This document shows, in pieces, positions 54,291-63,890 of a stretch of 64,000 nt of DNA. The position numbers and the translations under genes were made by a program. Position 1 is the first letter of the stretch; every line of letters starts with the position of its first letter. The notes under the pieces were generated by a model, which did no database searches, was not told the origin of the DNA, and was given only the letters and a program-made list of their open reading frames with translations. Source of the stretch: Psychrobacillus insolitus (lineage in GTDB: Bacteria; Bacillota; Bacilli; Bacillales_A; Planococcaceae); NCBI RefSeq assembly GCF_003254155.1, contig NZ_QKZI01000001.1:1116001-1180000 (forward strand), in the 5' to 3' direction.

Positions 54291-55202
54291 ATGCACATTA
54301 ATAAATATTTAAAATGGTTAGCTGTTGCTTCCTCTTTCGGCATGTTACTTATCTTATTAGGTGGTGCCCTTGTAACAAAAACTGAAAGTGGTATGGGTTG
54401 TGGTAGACATTGGCCTGGCTGTAATGGCCAACTAATACCTGATGTAATAACAGCAGAAGTTCTTATTGAATTTTCACACAGACTTGTTACTGGCGCAGTG
54501 GGAATATTGATCGTAGCTTTAGCTATTTGGGCTTGGCGTTCTTTAGGGCATGTACGAGAGACCAAATTTTTATCTGTAATGGCAATATTTTTTCTAGTAC
54601 TACAAGCTCTTATTGGAGCTGCTCAAGTTAAATGGGGACAAGGCGATTTCATTCTCGCACTGCATTTTGGTATATCCCTTATTTCATTTGCATCTGTATT
54701 ATTACTAACGTTGCTTATTTTTGAGGTTGATAGAAAGTTTGATACAGACAAAATTAGCATAGGTAAAACATTAAAAATCCATACTATTGGAGTCACTCTT
54801 TACTCTTATATTGTTATTTACACAGGTGCATTAGTTCGTCATACAAATTCTAGTTTAGTATGTAATGATTGGCCACTTTGTAGAAATGATAATTTTTCAT
54901 TACCAACAAATTTATACGAATGGGTTCAAATGGGACATCGTACCGCAGCTGGTTTAATATTCATTTGGATTTTAGTTATTGCGATTCATGTTATAAAAAA
55001 TTATAAAGATCAAAGAGCTATTTATTGGGGTTGGATCACTACATTAATATTAGTCTCTTTACAAGTTTGTAGTGGAATGTTTGTCGTATTGACAAAACTA
55101 AATTTATATATCTCTTTATTGCATTCTTTATTTATTTCGCTACTTTTTGGTTTACTATGCTATATGATTCTCCTCTTGTCCAGAAGTCAATTACGAAAAT
55201 AA
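54291..55202 (+). CDS. ctaA: Heme A synthase (CtaA)
   Basis: This 303-residue, eight-helix membrane protein oxidises heme O to heme A. Conserved His ligands are in EFSHRLVTGAVG, LALHFGISLIS, YTGALVRHTNSSL and MGHRTAAGLIF. The first extracellular loop has the Cys pair of the Bacillus type (MGCGRHWPGCNGQ, Cys35 and Cys42). The second pair is CNDWPLC. The gene is divergent from ctaB. Immediately downstream lies repeat A2. Confidence 0.96.
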   Translation: MHINKYLKWLAVASSFGMLLILLGGALVTKTESGMGCGRHWPGCNGQLIPDVITAEVLIEFSHRLVTGAVGILIVALAIWAWRSLGHVRETKFLSVMAIFFLVLQALIGAAQVKWGQGDFILALHFGISLISFASVLLLTLLIFEVDRKFDTDKISIGKTLKIHTIGVTLYSYIVIYTGALVRHTNSSLVCNDWPLCRNDNFSLPTNLYEWVQMGHRTAAGLIFIWILVIAIHVIKNYKDQRAIYWGWITTLILVSLQVCSGMFVVLTKLNLYISLLHSLFISLLFGLLCYMILLLSRSQLRK

Positions 55203-55223
55203 GAAAAGTGGTTCTATGTCACA

Positions 55224-55511
55224 GGACTGTCCAGAAAGTCAGTAAAACTGATTTTTTGTGGCAGTCTTTTTTTCTAGTTTTCCAAGTCTTGTTTTCTATA
55301 TCTATTTGAGACTTTTGTTTCCTATATTCTCTTATCTGATTTTCGTTACGAGCGGCGACTCCAGTGGGATTAGCGTGACAGGTGAGACCCCACAGGAGTG
55401 CGTTTTCCGCGACGAGGAGGCTCACCGCACGCCCCACGGAAAGCGTCCGCTCGTAACGAAAATCAGCGTGGATCAGGACTTTATTTCACCAACGTTATAT
55501 ATTGTACAACC
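55224..55511 (+). repeat. Dispersed structured intergenic repeat, family A, copy 2
   Basis: These 288 bases are the counterpart of 9788-10055 in the opposite orientation. The core is bounded by perfect 20-base inverted repeats CTGATTTTCGTTACGAGCGG (55336-55355 and its complement at 55447-55466). The stem pair that is C-G in copy 1 is A-T here. It begins with a T-tailed hairpin just after ctaA and ends TATATTGTACAACC beside the pyc terminator. It contains no gene; frames in it simply read the repeat. Confidence 0.88.
55225..55273 (+). terminator. Terminator of ctaA, proximal end of repeat A2
   Basis: GACTGTCC...GGCAGTC is the outer stem, with TCAG/CTGA inside, followed by TTTTTTTT. Same structure as 10007-10055. 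Confidence 0.75.
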
Positions 55512-55513
55512 AG

Positions 55514-55554
55514 AAAAAAAGCTGTTTGACGGATATCCGTCAAACAGCTTTTTT
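55514..55554 (-). terminator. Terminator of pyc
   Basis: A 40-base perfect palindrome, AAAAAAGCTGTTTGACGGAT and its complement, with T tails on both strands, follows the pyc stop. Confidence 0.88.
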
Positions 55555-58500
55555 CTATTCTCTTTCAATTTCAATTAATAAATCCCCCGTTGCAATAGCC
55601 TCACCAGCTACTACATGGATTTCTTTAATGACACCATTGAAAGGAGCTTGTACAGTTGTTTCCATTTTCATTGCTTCTGTTATTAATAAATGTTGCCCGC
55701 GTTTTACTTTACTACCATTCGTTATTGCTACTTTCAGAACAGTACCCGGCATTGTAGCACCAATATGTTTTTCATTTGTAAGATCTGCTTTTGGTTTAGA
55801 TAGATGACTTACTTCCACATTCATATCTTGAATTGATACTTCACGTGGTTGTCCATTTAATTCAAAGTAAAGAATTCTATTTCCATCATGTGTCGGTTCG
55901 CTAATAGATACTAATTTAATAATTAGAGTTTTACCTACTTCGATCTCCACTTCTATTTCTTCCCCAAGTCTCATTCCATACAAGAATGTAGGTGTATCTA
56001 ATACAGAGACATCTCCAAAGTTCTTTTCTGTTACAGAATATTCTTCAAATACTTTTGGATATAAAGTATAAGCAAGAATCTCTTGAATTGTTACAGGACG
56101 ACCAAGTTGGTTAAATAATTTTTCTCCCACTGCTTTAAAATCTACTGGCTCTAAAAGCTCTCCAGGTCTAACCGTAATCGCTTGACGATCTTTTAATATT
56201 ACTTTTTGAAGCTCTTCAGGGAAACCACCGAATGGTTGTCCAATATATCCTTCAAAAAATTCAATAACGGAGTCTGGGAAGTCGATTGTTTTTCCTCGAG
56301 TGATGACAGATATTTCATCTAAATTATTTTGTACCATGAATAGCGCCATATCTCCTACTACTTTTGAAGATGGAGTAACTTTTACTACATCACCAAAAAG
56401 TAAATTAACTCGAGAGTACATTTCTTTTACTTCTTCCCATCTTTCTCCAAGACCTACGCCTTTTGCTTGTTGTTGTAAATTACTATATTGTCCACCAGGC
56501 ATTTCATGCTCATAAACTTCTGTATGTGGACTCATCATGCCACTTTCGAAATCTTGATAATATTTACGAACATCTTCCCAATAGTATGATATTTTTTCAA
56601 ATGCTTTTACATCACCAATAACTTCTCTAGTTCCACCACTCATCGCATAGCTAAGCGTACTAGCACTTGGTTGGGAAGTTAGACCCGCCATAGAGCCTAT
56701 CGCTGTATCTACAATATCTACCCCAGCTTCAATAGCTTTCGCGTACATGTAAATTCCGTTACCACTAGTGTCATGTGAATGAAGATGAATTGGTAAATCT
56801 ATCGTACTTTTCAGTTCACTGATTAAGCGATATGCTGCTTCTGGTTTAAGTAATCCCGCCATATCTTTAATCGCTAAAATATGGGCTCCTGCAGCTTCTA
56901 ATTCTTTTGCCATATCTTTATAGTACTGCACTGTATATTTGGCACGAGAGTCATCTAAAATGTCTCCTGTGTAACATATAGCTGCTTCCGCTATCTTCCC
57001 AGACTGTCTAGTTGCGTCAATTGCAACTTCCATACCTTTAATCCAGTTCAAACTATCGAAAATACGGAATACATCAATTCCTGCTTCCGCAGATTTTTGA
57101 ACAAATTCCCGAATCACATTATCCGGATAATTTGTATAACCTACAGCATTTGCCCCACGGAATAACATTTGGAAAAGTACATTCGGAATCATTTCACGCA
57201 TTTTAAGTAATCGATCCCATGGATTTTCTTTTAAGAAACGGTAAGCAACATCAAATGTTGCCCCTCCCCACATTTCATAAGAGAATAGATTATGCATTCC
57301 CTGTGCAGATTCTTTTGAAATACCAAACATGTCATTTGAGCGAACACGAGTAGCAAGTAATGATTGATGTGCATCTCTAAATGTAGTATCCGTTAACAAA
57401 ACACCTTGCTGTTCTTTAACCCATTTCACAACGCCTTCTGCTCCATGTTGTTCTAAAATTTGTTTCGTTCCAGCTTGCGGTGGGTTAGAAGTATCGATAA
57501 TAGGTTTTCTTGCAGTTTCAAAAATTGGTTTCGACTTTTGTTCTACACCAGGGAAACCATTTACTGTAACATTTCCGATGTAATTCAATAACTTAGTTCC
57601 ACGGTCTTTTCTTTTTGGGAACATAAATAATTCAGGTGTAGAATCGATAAAACTAGTATTAAAATCTCCAGAGATGAAATTTGGATGTTTAACTACATTT
57701 TCAAGGAAAGGAATATTTGTTTTAATCCCTCTAATTCTAAATTCTTGCAAGTTTCTCCCCATTTTAGTAGCTGCTTCTTGGAATGACATCCCCCATGTAG
57801 AAACTTTCACTAAAAGTGAATCGTAATAAGGAGTTATTACAGCTCCTTGGAATCCATTACCTGCATCCAGACGAACTCCGAAACCTCCACTAGAACGATA
57901 TACATTTAGTTTACCTGTGTCTGGCATGAAATTATTTAATGGATCTTCTGTTGTTACACGTGATTGAATAGCAAATCCAAAAAGAGGGATATTTTCTTGA
58001 CTTGGAATTCCCATCTCTTCCGAATTTAAAGCAATACCATCCGCAATTTTTATTTGTGCATGTACAATGTCTACGCCTGTAATCATTTCTGTAATCGTAT
58101 GTTCTACTTGAATACGAGGATTTACTTCAATAAAGAAAAACTCATTTTCTGTTACTAAGAATTCTACGGTACCTGCGTTTATGTATGAAACATTATTCAT
58201 AAGTTTCACAGCAGCTTCACAAATTTCATTTCGTAATTCTGGACTTATTGAATTGGATGGAGCAATTTCTACAACTTTTTGATGTCTTCTTTGGATAGAA
58301 CAATCTCTTTCATATAAGTGAATTAGATTTCCTTGTGTATCTCCTAGAATTTGTACTTCAATATGTTTTGGTTGATAAATAAATCGTTCCACATATACTT
58401 CATCCGATCCAAAAGCTGCTTTTGCTTCTGATTTCGCCCGCTCATAAGCACTTTCAAGTTCATCCTCTGTTTGAACTACACGCATTCCACGACCACCACC

Positions 58501-58995
58501 ACCAAGAGATGCTTTAATCATTAGTGGATAACCATTTTGTTTTCCAAATGCACGAACCTCTTCTACACTTTCTACCGGCCCATCAGTACCTGGAATAACA
58601 GGTATTCCTGCTTTAACTGCTTGTTCACGTGCTTTCACTTTGTCTCCAAACATATCTAAATGCTTCGACGTTGGTCCAACAAAAATAATTCCTTCTTCTT
58701 CGCAACGTTTTGCAAATTCTAAATTTTCTGATAAAAAACCATAACCAGGATGGATAGCATCTGATTTGCTTTCTTTTGCAATTCGAATAATATCTTCAAT
58801 GTCTAAATATGCATCGATTGGTTTTTTCCCTTCACCAACGAGATAAGATTCATCTGATTTAAATCGATGGAAAGCACCACTATCTTCTCTTGAATAAATT
58901 GCGACAGTTCGAAGGTTCAATTCCGTACAAGCACGAAAAATTCGAATTGCAATTTCCCCTCTGTTTGCAATTAATATTTTTTTGATTTTCTCCAC
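55555..58995 (-). CDS. pyc: Pyruvate carboxylase
   Basis: This 1146-residue biotin enzyme makes oxaloacetate from pyruvate, an anaplerotic step. The N-terminal biotin carboxylase domain (1 to about 455) includes KILIANRGEIAIRIFRACTELN, KASLGGGGRGMRVV and EVNPRIQVEHTITE. The carboxyltransferase domain (about 535-1000) begins LLTDTTFRDAHQSLLATRVRS, with the metal motif HLHSHDTSGNG. The C-terminal biotin carrier contains EAMKMET with the acceptor Lys. The GTG start follows AAGGGG. It lies downstream of ftsW, as pycA does in B. subtilis. Confidence 0.97.
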   Translation of the reverse strand: MEKIKKILIANRGEIAIRIFRACTELNLRTVAIYSREDSGAFHRFKSDESYLVGEGKKPIDAYLDIEDIIRIAKESKSDAIHPGYGFLSENLEFAKRCEEEGIIFVGPTSKHLDMFGDKVKAREQAVKAGIPVIPGTDGPVESVEEVRAFGKQNGYPLMIKASLGGGGRGMRVVQTEDELESAYERAKSEAKAAFGSDEVYVERFIYQPKHIEVQILGDTQGNLIHLYERDCSIQRRHQKVVEIAPSNSISPELRNEICEAAVKLMNNVSYINAGTVEFLVTENEFFFIEVNPRIQVEHTITEMITGVDIVHAQIKIADGIALNSEEMGIPSQENIPLFGFAIQSRVTTEDPLNNFMPDTGKLNVYRSSGGFGVRLDAGNGFQGAVITPYYDSLLVKVSTWGMSFQEAATKMGRNLQEFRIRGIKTNIPFLENVVKHPNFISGDFNTSFIDSTPELFMFPKRKDRGTKLLNYIGNVTVNGFPGVEQKSKPIFETARKPIIDTSNPPQAGTKQILEQHGAEGVVKWVKEQQGVLLTDTTFRDAHQSLLATRVRSNDMFGISKESAQGMHNLFSYEMWGGATFDVAYRFLKENPWDRLLKMREMIPNVLFQMLFRGANAVGYTNYPDNVIREFVQKSAEAGIDVFRIFDSLNWIKGMEVAIDATRQSGKIAEAAICYTGDILDDSRAKYTVQYYKDMAKELEAAGAHILAIKDMAGLLKPEAAYRLISELKSTIDLPIHLHSHDTSGNGIYMYAKAIEAGVDIVDTAIGSMAGLTSQPSASTLSYAMSGGTREVIGDVKAFEKISYYWEDVRKYYQDFESGMMSPHTEVYEHEMPGGQYSNLQQQAKGVGLGERWEEVKEMYSRVNLLFGDVVKVTPSSKVVGDMALFMVQNNLDEISVITRGKTIDFPDSVIEFFEGYIGQPFGGFPEELQKVILKDRQAITVRPGELLEPVDFKAVGEKLFNQLGRPVTIQEILAYTLYPKVFEEYSVTEKNFGDVSVLDTPTFLYGMRLGEEIEVEIEVGKTLIIKLVSISEPTHDGNRILYFELNGQPREVSIQDMNVEVSHLSKPKADLTNEKHIGATMPGTVLKVAITNGSKVKRGQHLLITEAMKMETTVQAPFNGVIKEIHVVAGEAIATGDLLIEIERE

Positions 58996-59008
58996 AACAT
59001 AATCCCCT

Positions 59009-60175
59009 TTATTTTTTCGATTTTTCTAATTTCACAAACATTGAGACATTCATTAATATACCTATTGCTGCAGATAATAATATAACGGATGTACCACCAT
59101 AACTAATAAATGGCAGTGGTACACCTGTAAGTGGGATAATTCCCAACATGCCTCCTAAGTTAACAAACGTTTGAAAACCAATAATGCTCCCTATACCTGT
59201 TGCTATCATACGTGCTTGTGGATCTGAAGTATTTAAAGCTATTGATAAAGCTTTAAATACAATAAAAAACAATCCACATAGAACGATTAATACACCAATT
59301 AAACCAAGTTCTTCAGCTATTATAGCCATGATAAAGTCAGTATGTGGCTCAGGTAAATAGCCAAATTTTTGATTGGATTTCCCTAAACCTAACCCTGTCA
59401 ATCCACCAGAACCTATAGCTATATAGCCATTAACAATTTGATATCCAAAATCCGATTCATATTCAAATGGATTAAAGAATGCTTCTAGTCTCCCAAGTCT
59501 ACGAGGTGTAAGGATTGAATCTTTCAATAAGAAAATAGCTAGAAGTGCTATTGAAATAACAATGCCTATTAAACCTATCATTTTAGCAAAAGATTTAAAC
59601 TTCAAACCACTTGCTGCAATGACAGAAACAGCAACAAAACAAATAATCATCGTATTTCCAACATCTGTTTCCATCATAATAGAAAATACTACTAAGCCCA
59701 ATACTACAAGTGGAGGCCCAACAGATTCATTAAATTTATCTAAAGTGCCTTTTTCATATTTTTTTGTAAATATTCCAGCAAAATATAAAACTAGCACTAT
59801 CTTCGCTATCTCTGATGGTTGTATATTACCAAAACCTAAGTGAATCCAGCTTTGTGAACCACTTTCTCCACCCGTTCCTAAAACATGTACTAGACCAAGT
59901 AATATAAACATGACCGTAAGCATAAAAATCATAATCGTTTTGTTTTTTAAATGTTTATATGGAAAAAGTGCGGCTATTAAAAAGGCTGGTATTGATATTA
60001 ACAAATTAAACTTTTGTTTGTCAAAAAAATAATCTGGTGCCCTTCCGTATCGACTAACTGCCCAATCCATACTCGCACTATAAATCATAACTAGTCCGAA
60101 TAAACAAAGTAGGAAGTAAGTAAAAAATAATGGATAATCAAAGTTTTTTAAATACCTTTTAATATAAAGAATCAT
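59009..60175 (-). CDS. ftsW: SEDS-family peptidoglycan polymerase FtsW (YlaO)
   Basis: This 388-residue polytopic protein has ten membrane segments. SEDS motifs are SQSWIHLGFGNIQPSEIAKIVLVLY near 108-132, LPEPHTDFIMAIIAEELGLIG near 275-295 and LTGVPLPFISYGGTSV near 350-365. It is the vegetative septal lipid-II polymerase partner of PBP2B. Its identity as ftsW rather than rodA/spoVE rests on position beside pyc and ylaN; the dcw copy is named spoVE. Confidence 0.9.
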   Translation of the reverse strand: MILYIKRYLKNFDYPLFFTYFLLCLFGLVMIYSASMDWAVSRYGRAPDYFFDKQKFNLLISIPAFLIAALFPYKHLKNKTIMIFMLTVMFILLGLVHVLGTGGESGSQSWIHLGFGNIQPSEIAKIVLVLYFAGIFTKKYEKGTLDKFNESVGPPLVVLGLVVFSIMMETDVGNTMIICFVAVSVIAASGLKFKSFAKMIGLIGIVISIALLAIFLLKDSILTPRRLGRLEAFFNPFEYESDFGYQIVNGYIAIGSGGLTGLGLGKSNQKFGYLPEPHTDFIMAIIAEELGLIGVLIVLCGLFFIVFKALSIALNTSDPQARMIATGIGSIIGFQTFVNLGGMLGIIPLTGVPLPFISYGGTSVILLSAAIGILMNVSMFVKLEKSKK

Positions 60176-60204
60176 TTCATAAACCTCTATTTCTTAAGCT
60201 AGAA

Positions 60205-60240
60205 AAAAAACTCAAACATGTGTGTTTGTTTGAGTTTTTT
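60205..60240 (-). terminator. Terminator of ylaN
   Basis: Perfect 13-base arms AAAAAACTCAAAC and GTTTGAGTTTTTT flank a 10-base loop, three bases after the ylaN stop. Confidence 0.85.
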
Positions 60241-60242
60241 AG

Positions 60243-60524
60243 TTATTTTTCTGTATGGATTTCATGTAAAATTGATAACTCTTTTTCTAGTGAAGCAAGG
60301 ATCTCTTTCCCGTCACTTCTCTCTAAAAGTCCAAGCTTAACTGCAAAATCAATCTCACGTGATAAACCAAACATTTGAGTATCAAGTACCTCTTCGTAAA
60401 GTGGACATTGTGGCATTGTTAAGTTATCCATTTGCACCTTAATCAATTGTCCAATTTTCTCTGCATCTTTCTTCAAAAGCCCGAGAGCTTTCTCTTGATA
60501 CGATGGTTGTAAATAAGTATCCAT
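60243..60524 (-). CDS. ylaN: YlaN family protein (UPF0358)
   Basis: This 93-residue helical protein starts [67 protein letters not shown]. It matches the YlaN family, which recent work links to iron homeostasis through the Fur repressor. The ATG at 60522-60524 is preferred; GGGGG lies seven bases upstream and the length matches B. subtilis YlaN. A 25-codon upstream extension is open but not supported. Confidence 0.92.
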   Translation of the reverse strand: MDTYLQPSYQEKALGLLKKDAEKIGQLIKVQMDNLTMPQCPLYEEVLDTQMFGLSREIDFAVKLGLLERSDGKEILASLEKELSILHEIHTEK

Positions 60525-60702
60525 GAGGACGCCCCCATTATCTATTATTTCAAAATGTTTAGCTCCATAAAGTTTATCTTTTACTCTGAGAAATTGCAAG
60601 TGTTCTATTACTCCTCTTAACTAAATAATTAATTATTCTTTTGAAGTACCAAATTTAAAGGTATACTTATATCGATTAGAAAGTTTAGAGGAGGCAATTT
60701 CG

Positions 60703-61200
60703 TTGGAATTTATTATCCCTATTAAAGGTGCAGTCAAGTTTAATATTACACTCGATCCAACTGTTTGGATTTTTGATGATCGTAGAATTGATTTAGATGA
60801 ATTTTTTGCTGGTGAGTATGTCTACAAAGATGAACTAGTTGAATATACAAAAGTTACTTCAGCTCATTGGTCTCGCGAAATTATAGAAGGCTCTACTGTT
60901 CCACCTACATTAAAATCAGAGAAAAAATTTGAACGTACAAAACTATTAACAAGTACATTTGGAGTCGAACTAAAACCATTTATTCTAAACGCTGAACCAA
61001 GAGAAGACGCAACTAAATTAGTAATAGAAACTATAGAAGATGAACATTCATTTTTATTAGAAGATTTAGATTCGCTTTTACTAAAGTTTAGTCATAAAGG
61101 AAAGCCACTTCGTGAAGATGGTCCCGTCCATGTGTTAAAAAAAGACGGTTCTAATATAAACACGCCTATTAAAAACGTGACTGCTTTCCGAATCGAATAG
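60703..61200 (+). CDS. ylaL: YlaL-like conserved protein
   Basis: This 165-residue protein starts MEFIIPIKGAVKFNITLDPTVWIFDDRRIDLDEFF and resembles B. subtilis YlaL. Databases sometimes label that protein peptidyl-prolyl isomerase without clear support. No catalytic motif is apparent. TTG start with GAGGAGG eight bases upstream. It is followed by ylaI after 11 bases. Confidence 0.75.
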   Translation: MEFIIPIKGAVKFNITLDPTVWIFDDRRIDLDEFFAGEYVYKDELVEYTKVTSAHWSREIIEGSTVPPTLKSEKKFERTKLLTSTFGVELKPFILNAEPREDATKLVIETIEDEHSFLLEDLDSLLLKFSHKGKPLREDGPVHVLKKDGSNINTPIKNVTAFRIE

Positions 61201-61211
61201 GAGTTGAATAT

Positions 61212-61415
61212 ATGCGAGTAAAATGCGTAATTTGCGATCGTATCGATGAAATTTCAGATGATTTACCATTAGCAAAAAAACTTAGAAATAGACCTATCCA
61301 TACGTACATGTGTCCAGAATGCCACGATCGTATCGAAGAAAGAACAAATGCCCGTTTAGCTACAGGTAAATTCATTTTTTATAAACGATCTCGACTAATA
61401 GAGAATGATTTTTAA
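61212..61415 (+). CDS. ylaI: YlaI family zinc-ribbon protein (DUF2197)
   Basis: This 67-residue protein has two CxxC pairs (CVICDR at 5-8 and CPECHDR) separated by about 25 residues, a probable zinc site. It corresponds to YlaI. Function unknown. It is downstream of ylaL in the same direction. Confidence 0.88.
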   Translation: MRVKCVICDRIDEISDDLPLAKKLRNRPIHTYMCPECHDRIEERTNARLATGKFIFYKRSRLIENDF

Positions 61416-61572
61416 ATCCATTTGAAAATCGACAAAAACGGACAAGTTCTGCGCTATTCTTTCCGGATTACTTTGGGAGGAACTTCAGATACAATTTTCC
61501 GGTTAGCTTTGGATAATATTTATGGTAAAAGGATAAACGAGGAAGCGACCGAGAGGCTATAGGATTGCAAAA

Positions 61573-61613
61573 AAACAGCTCAACTACTCAAGAAGTAGTC
61601 GAGCTGTTTCTTT
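61573..61613 (-). terminator. Terminator overlapping the ylaH stop codon
   Basis: AAACAGCTC/GAGCTGTTT is the outer stem, with ACTACT/AGTAGT inside. The ylaH TGA (61588-61590) lies in the structure, so the 5' arm also encodes the last residues. Confidence 0.8.
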
Positions 61614-61917
61614 TTTCAATTCGTAAACGGATTTTATAAATTATTAATATTAAAGCCGCTACTAATAAAGCTTCCACTACAGGAAGGAAAAACGCTAAAA
61701 ATGTTAACATTAAGCATCCCAATAGTAAGAAAATATAAATAACTAAGTTCTGACCAACTCGTAGTTTCTTAGCGAATCCTAACTTATATACAAGCACAGA
61801 TAATAAGAAAATAGTTAAAAATAATACATAACCTGCCATAGCGTATGAAGGCATTGTTTCGTATATATATCTTGCTATACTAGACATTCTACCAAATACG
61901 AATTGCTTTTCCTCCAA
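61588..61917 (-). CDS. ylaH: YlaH-like membrane protein
   Basis: This 109-residue protein has three hydrophobic segments (about 26-46, 55-75 and 77-95) and a basic tail. It matches the YlaH-like family that follows typA in Bacillus. Function unknown. It is only 21 bases from typA, so probably cotranscribed. Confidence 0.85.
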   Translation of the reverse strand: MEEKQFVFGRMSSIARYIYETMPSYAMAGYVLFLTIFLLSVLVYKLGFAKKLRVGQNLVIYIFLLLGCLMLTFLAFFLPVVEALLVAALILIIYKIRLRIEKRNSSTTS

Positions 61918-61938
61918 GGTTATTCACCCTTTCAGTTC

Positions 61939-63786
61939 CTATTCAAGTTCTGCACTTTTCTTTTTCTTCGTAACACGTTCACGTTCGCTCTTCTCTAGAA
62001 CTTTTTTACGTAGGCGAATTGATACCGGTGTAATTTCTAGATACTCATCGTCACCTAAGAACTCAATTGCTTCTTCAAGCGTTAAAATACGAGGTCTTTT
62101 GATAACGTTCGTTTGGTCTTTATTAGCTGAACGAATGTTTGTTTTTTGTTTCGCTTTTACAATATTTACAGTAATGTCAGCATCACGCGTATTTTCACCA
62201 ACGATCATACCTTCATAAATATCAGTACCTGGTTCAACGAATAAAGTACCACGGTCTTCAATACCCATCATACCGTAAGTTGTTGATTTACCTGTTTCCA
62301 TAGAAACAAGAACACCTTGATGACGTCCACCAACACGACCTGAAACTACTGGTTGATAGCTATCGAATGTATGGTTAATAATACCATATCCTTTAGTAAG
62401 AGACATAAACTCTGTCGTATAACCAATTAGTCCACGAGCTGGAACCATAAAGATTAAACGAACTTGTCCACTACCATTGTTGATCATGTCAATCATTTCA
62501 CCTTTACGGGTACCCATTGACTCGATAATTGAACCAACGCTGTCTTCCGGTACATCAATTTGTACACGTTCAACTGGTTCACATTTTTTCCCATCAATTT
62601 CACGAACAATTACTTCTGGTTTTGATACTTGTAATTCAAAACCTTCACGACGCATATTTTCGATTAAAATCGACAAATGAAGCTCTCCGCGACCTGAAAC
62701 TGTCCAAGCATCTGGAGAATCAGTATCTTCAACACGTAAAGATACGTCCGTTTCTAATTGTGCACGTAGACGTTCTTCAATTTTACTTGAAGTAATCCAT
62801 TTACCTTCACGACCAACGAATGGAGAGTTATTTGTTAAAAACGTCATTTGTAACGTTGGTTCATCAATACGTAATGGAACTAAAGCTTCTGGATGGTCTG
62901 TAGGACAAACTGTTTCACCTACGTTGATTTCTTCCATACCAGATACCGCGATTAAATCTCCAGCTTTAGCTGATTGAATTTCTTCACGTTTTAAACCGAA
63001 GAAACCAAATAACTTAGTTACACGGTAGTTCTTAACTTTTCCATCAAGTTTCATTAAAGAAACTTGTTGTCCAACTTCAATTGTCCCACGGAATACACGG
63101 CCAATACCAATACGACCAAGATAATCATTATAGTCAAGTAATGCTACTTGGAATTGTAATGGTTCATCTGAGTTATCAATTGGTGCTGGAATTGCTGAAA
63201 TGATCATTTCAAATAGAGATTTCATGTTTTCTTCTTGTTTAGAAGGATCTGCATCTAATGAAGAAGTACCATTTACACCTGAAGCAAAAACAACAGGGAA
63301 TTCTAATTGATCTTCATCTGCACCTAATTCTATGAACAATTCTAAAACTTCATCAACTACTTCTAGTGGACGAGCCGAATCTTTATCTACTTTGTTTACA
63401 ACAACGATTGGTGTTAATCTTTGTTCTAATGCTTTTTTCAATACGAAACGCGTTTGAGGCATACAACCTTCATATGCATCAACAACTAGTAAAACACCAT
63501 CTACCATTTTCAAGATACGCTCAACTTCGCCGCCGAAGTCAGCATGTCCAGGTGTATCAAGGATATTGATACGTTTACCGTCATAATCTACAGCTGTATT
63601 TTTAGCTAAAATTGTAATACCGCGTTCACGCTCGATATCATTCGAGTCCATTGCACGTTCTTCAACGTGTTCATTTGAACGGAAAGTACCTGATTGTTGT
63701 AATAATTGGTCAACTAAAGTTGTTTTACCATGGTCAACGTGAGCTATAATTGCAATGTTTCTTAAATCTTGTCTTAAATTTGTCAT
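61939..63786 (-). CDS. typA: Ribosome-associated GTPase TypA/BipA
   Basis: This 615-residue translational GTPase binds ribosomes and aids 50S assembly and stress or cold growth. G1 is [17 protein letters not shown]2 has RGITI, G3 is DTPGHADF and G4 is NKVDK. Domains II, III, V and the BipA-specific C-terminal domain follow ([37 protein letters not shown]). It corresponds to ylaG in B. subtilis. Confidence 0.97.
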   Translation of the reverse strand: MTNLRQDLRNIAIIAHVDHGKTTLVDQLLQQSGTFRSNEHVEERAMDSNDIERERGITILAKNTAVDYDGKRINILDTPGHADFGGEVERILKMVDGVLLVVDAYEGCMPQTRFVLKKALEQRLTPIVVVNKVDKDSARPLEVVDEVLELFIELGADEDQLEFPVVFASGVNGTSSLDADPSKQEENMKSLFEMIISAIPAPIDNSDEPLQFQVALLDYNDYLGRIGIGRVFRGTIEVGQQVSLMKLDGKVKNYRVTKLFGFFGLKREEIQSAKAGDLIAVSGMEEINVGETVCPTDHPEALVPLRIDEPTLQMTFLTNNSPFVGREGKWITSSKIEERLRAQLETDVSLRVEDTDSPDAWTVSGRGELHLSILIENMRREGFELQVSKPEVIVREIDGKKCEPVERVQIDVPEDSVGSIIESMGTRKGEMIDMINNGSGQVRLIFMVPARGLIGYTTEFMSLTKGYGIINHTFDSYQPVVSGRVGGRHQGVLVSMETGKSTTYGMMGIEDRGTLFVEPGTDIYEGMIVGENTRDADITVNIVKAKQKTNIRSANKDQTNVIKRPRILTLEEAIEFLGDDEYLEITPVSIRLRKKVLEKSERERVTKKKKSAELE

Positions 63787-63827
63787 TTTTCCACTCCATA
63801 TTCTTTTTTCGAGTCCATAACTGTGCT

Positions 63828-63836
63828 ATTATATCA
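63828..63836 (-). promoter_or_regulatory. Extended -10 promoter of typA
   Basis: TGATATAAT on the minus strand (TG-n plus a perfect TATAAT) lies about 42 bases upstream of the typA start. The -35 region is poor, as is common for extended -10 promoters. Confidence 0.6.
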
Positions 63837-63890
63837 TAAGTGAATCTAAAGTAATAATGTTTTTTTAGAAATTATTGGAGGTGTAGTTAA

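Noticed and set aside
55258-55578. 106-codon plus-strand frame after ctaA
   Set aside because: It is repeat A2 and the pyc terminator read as protein.
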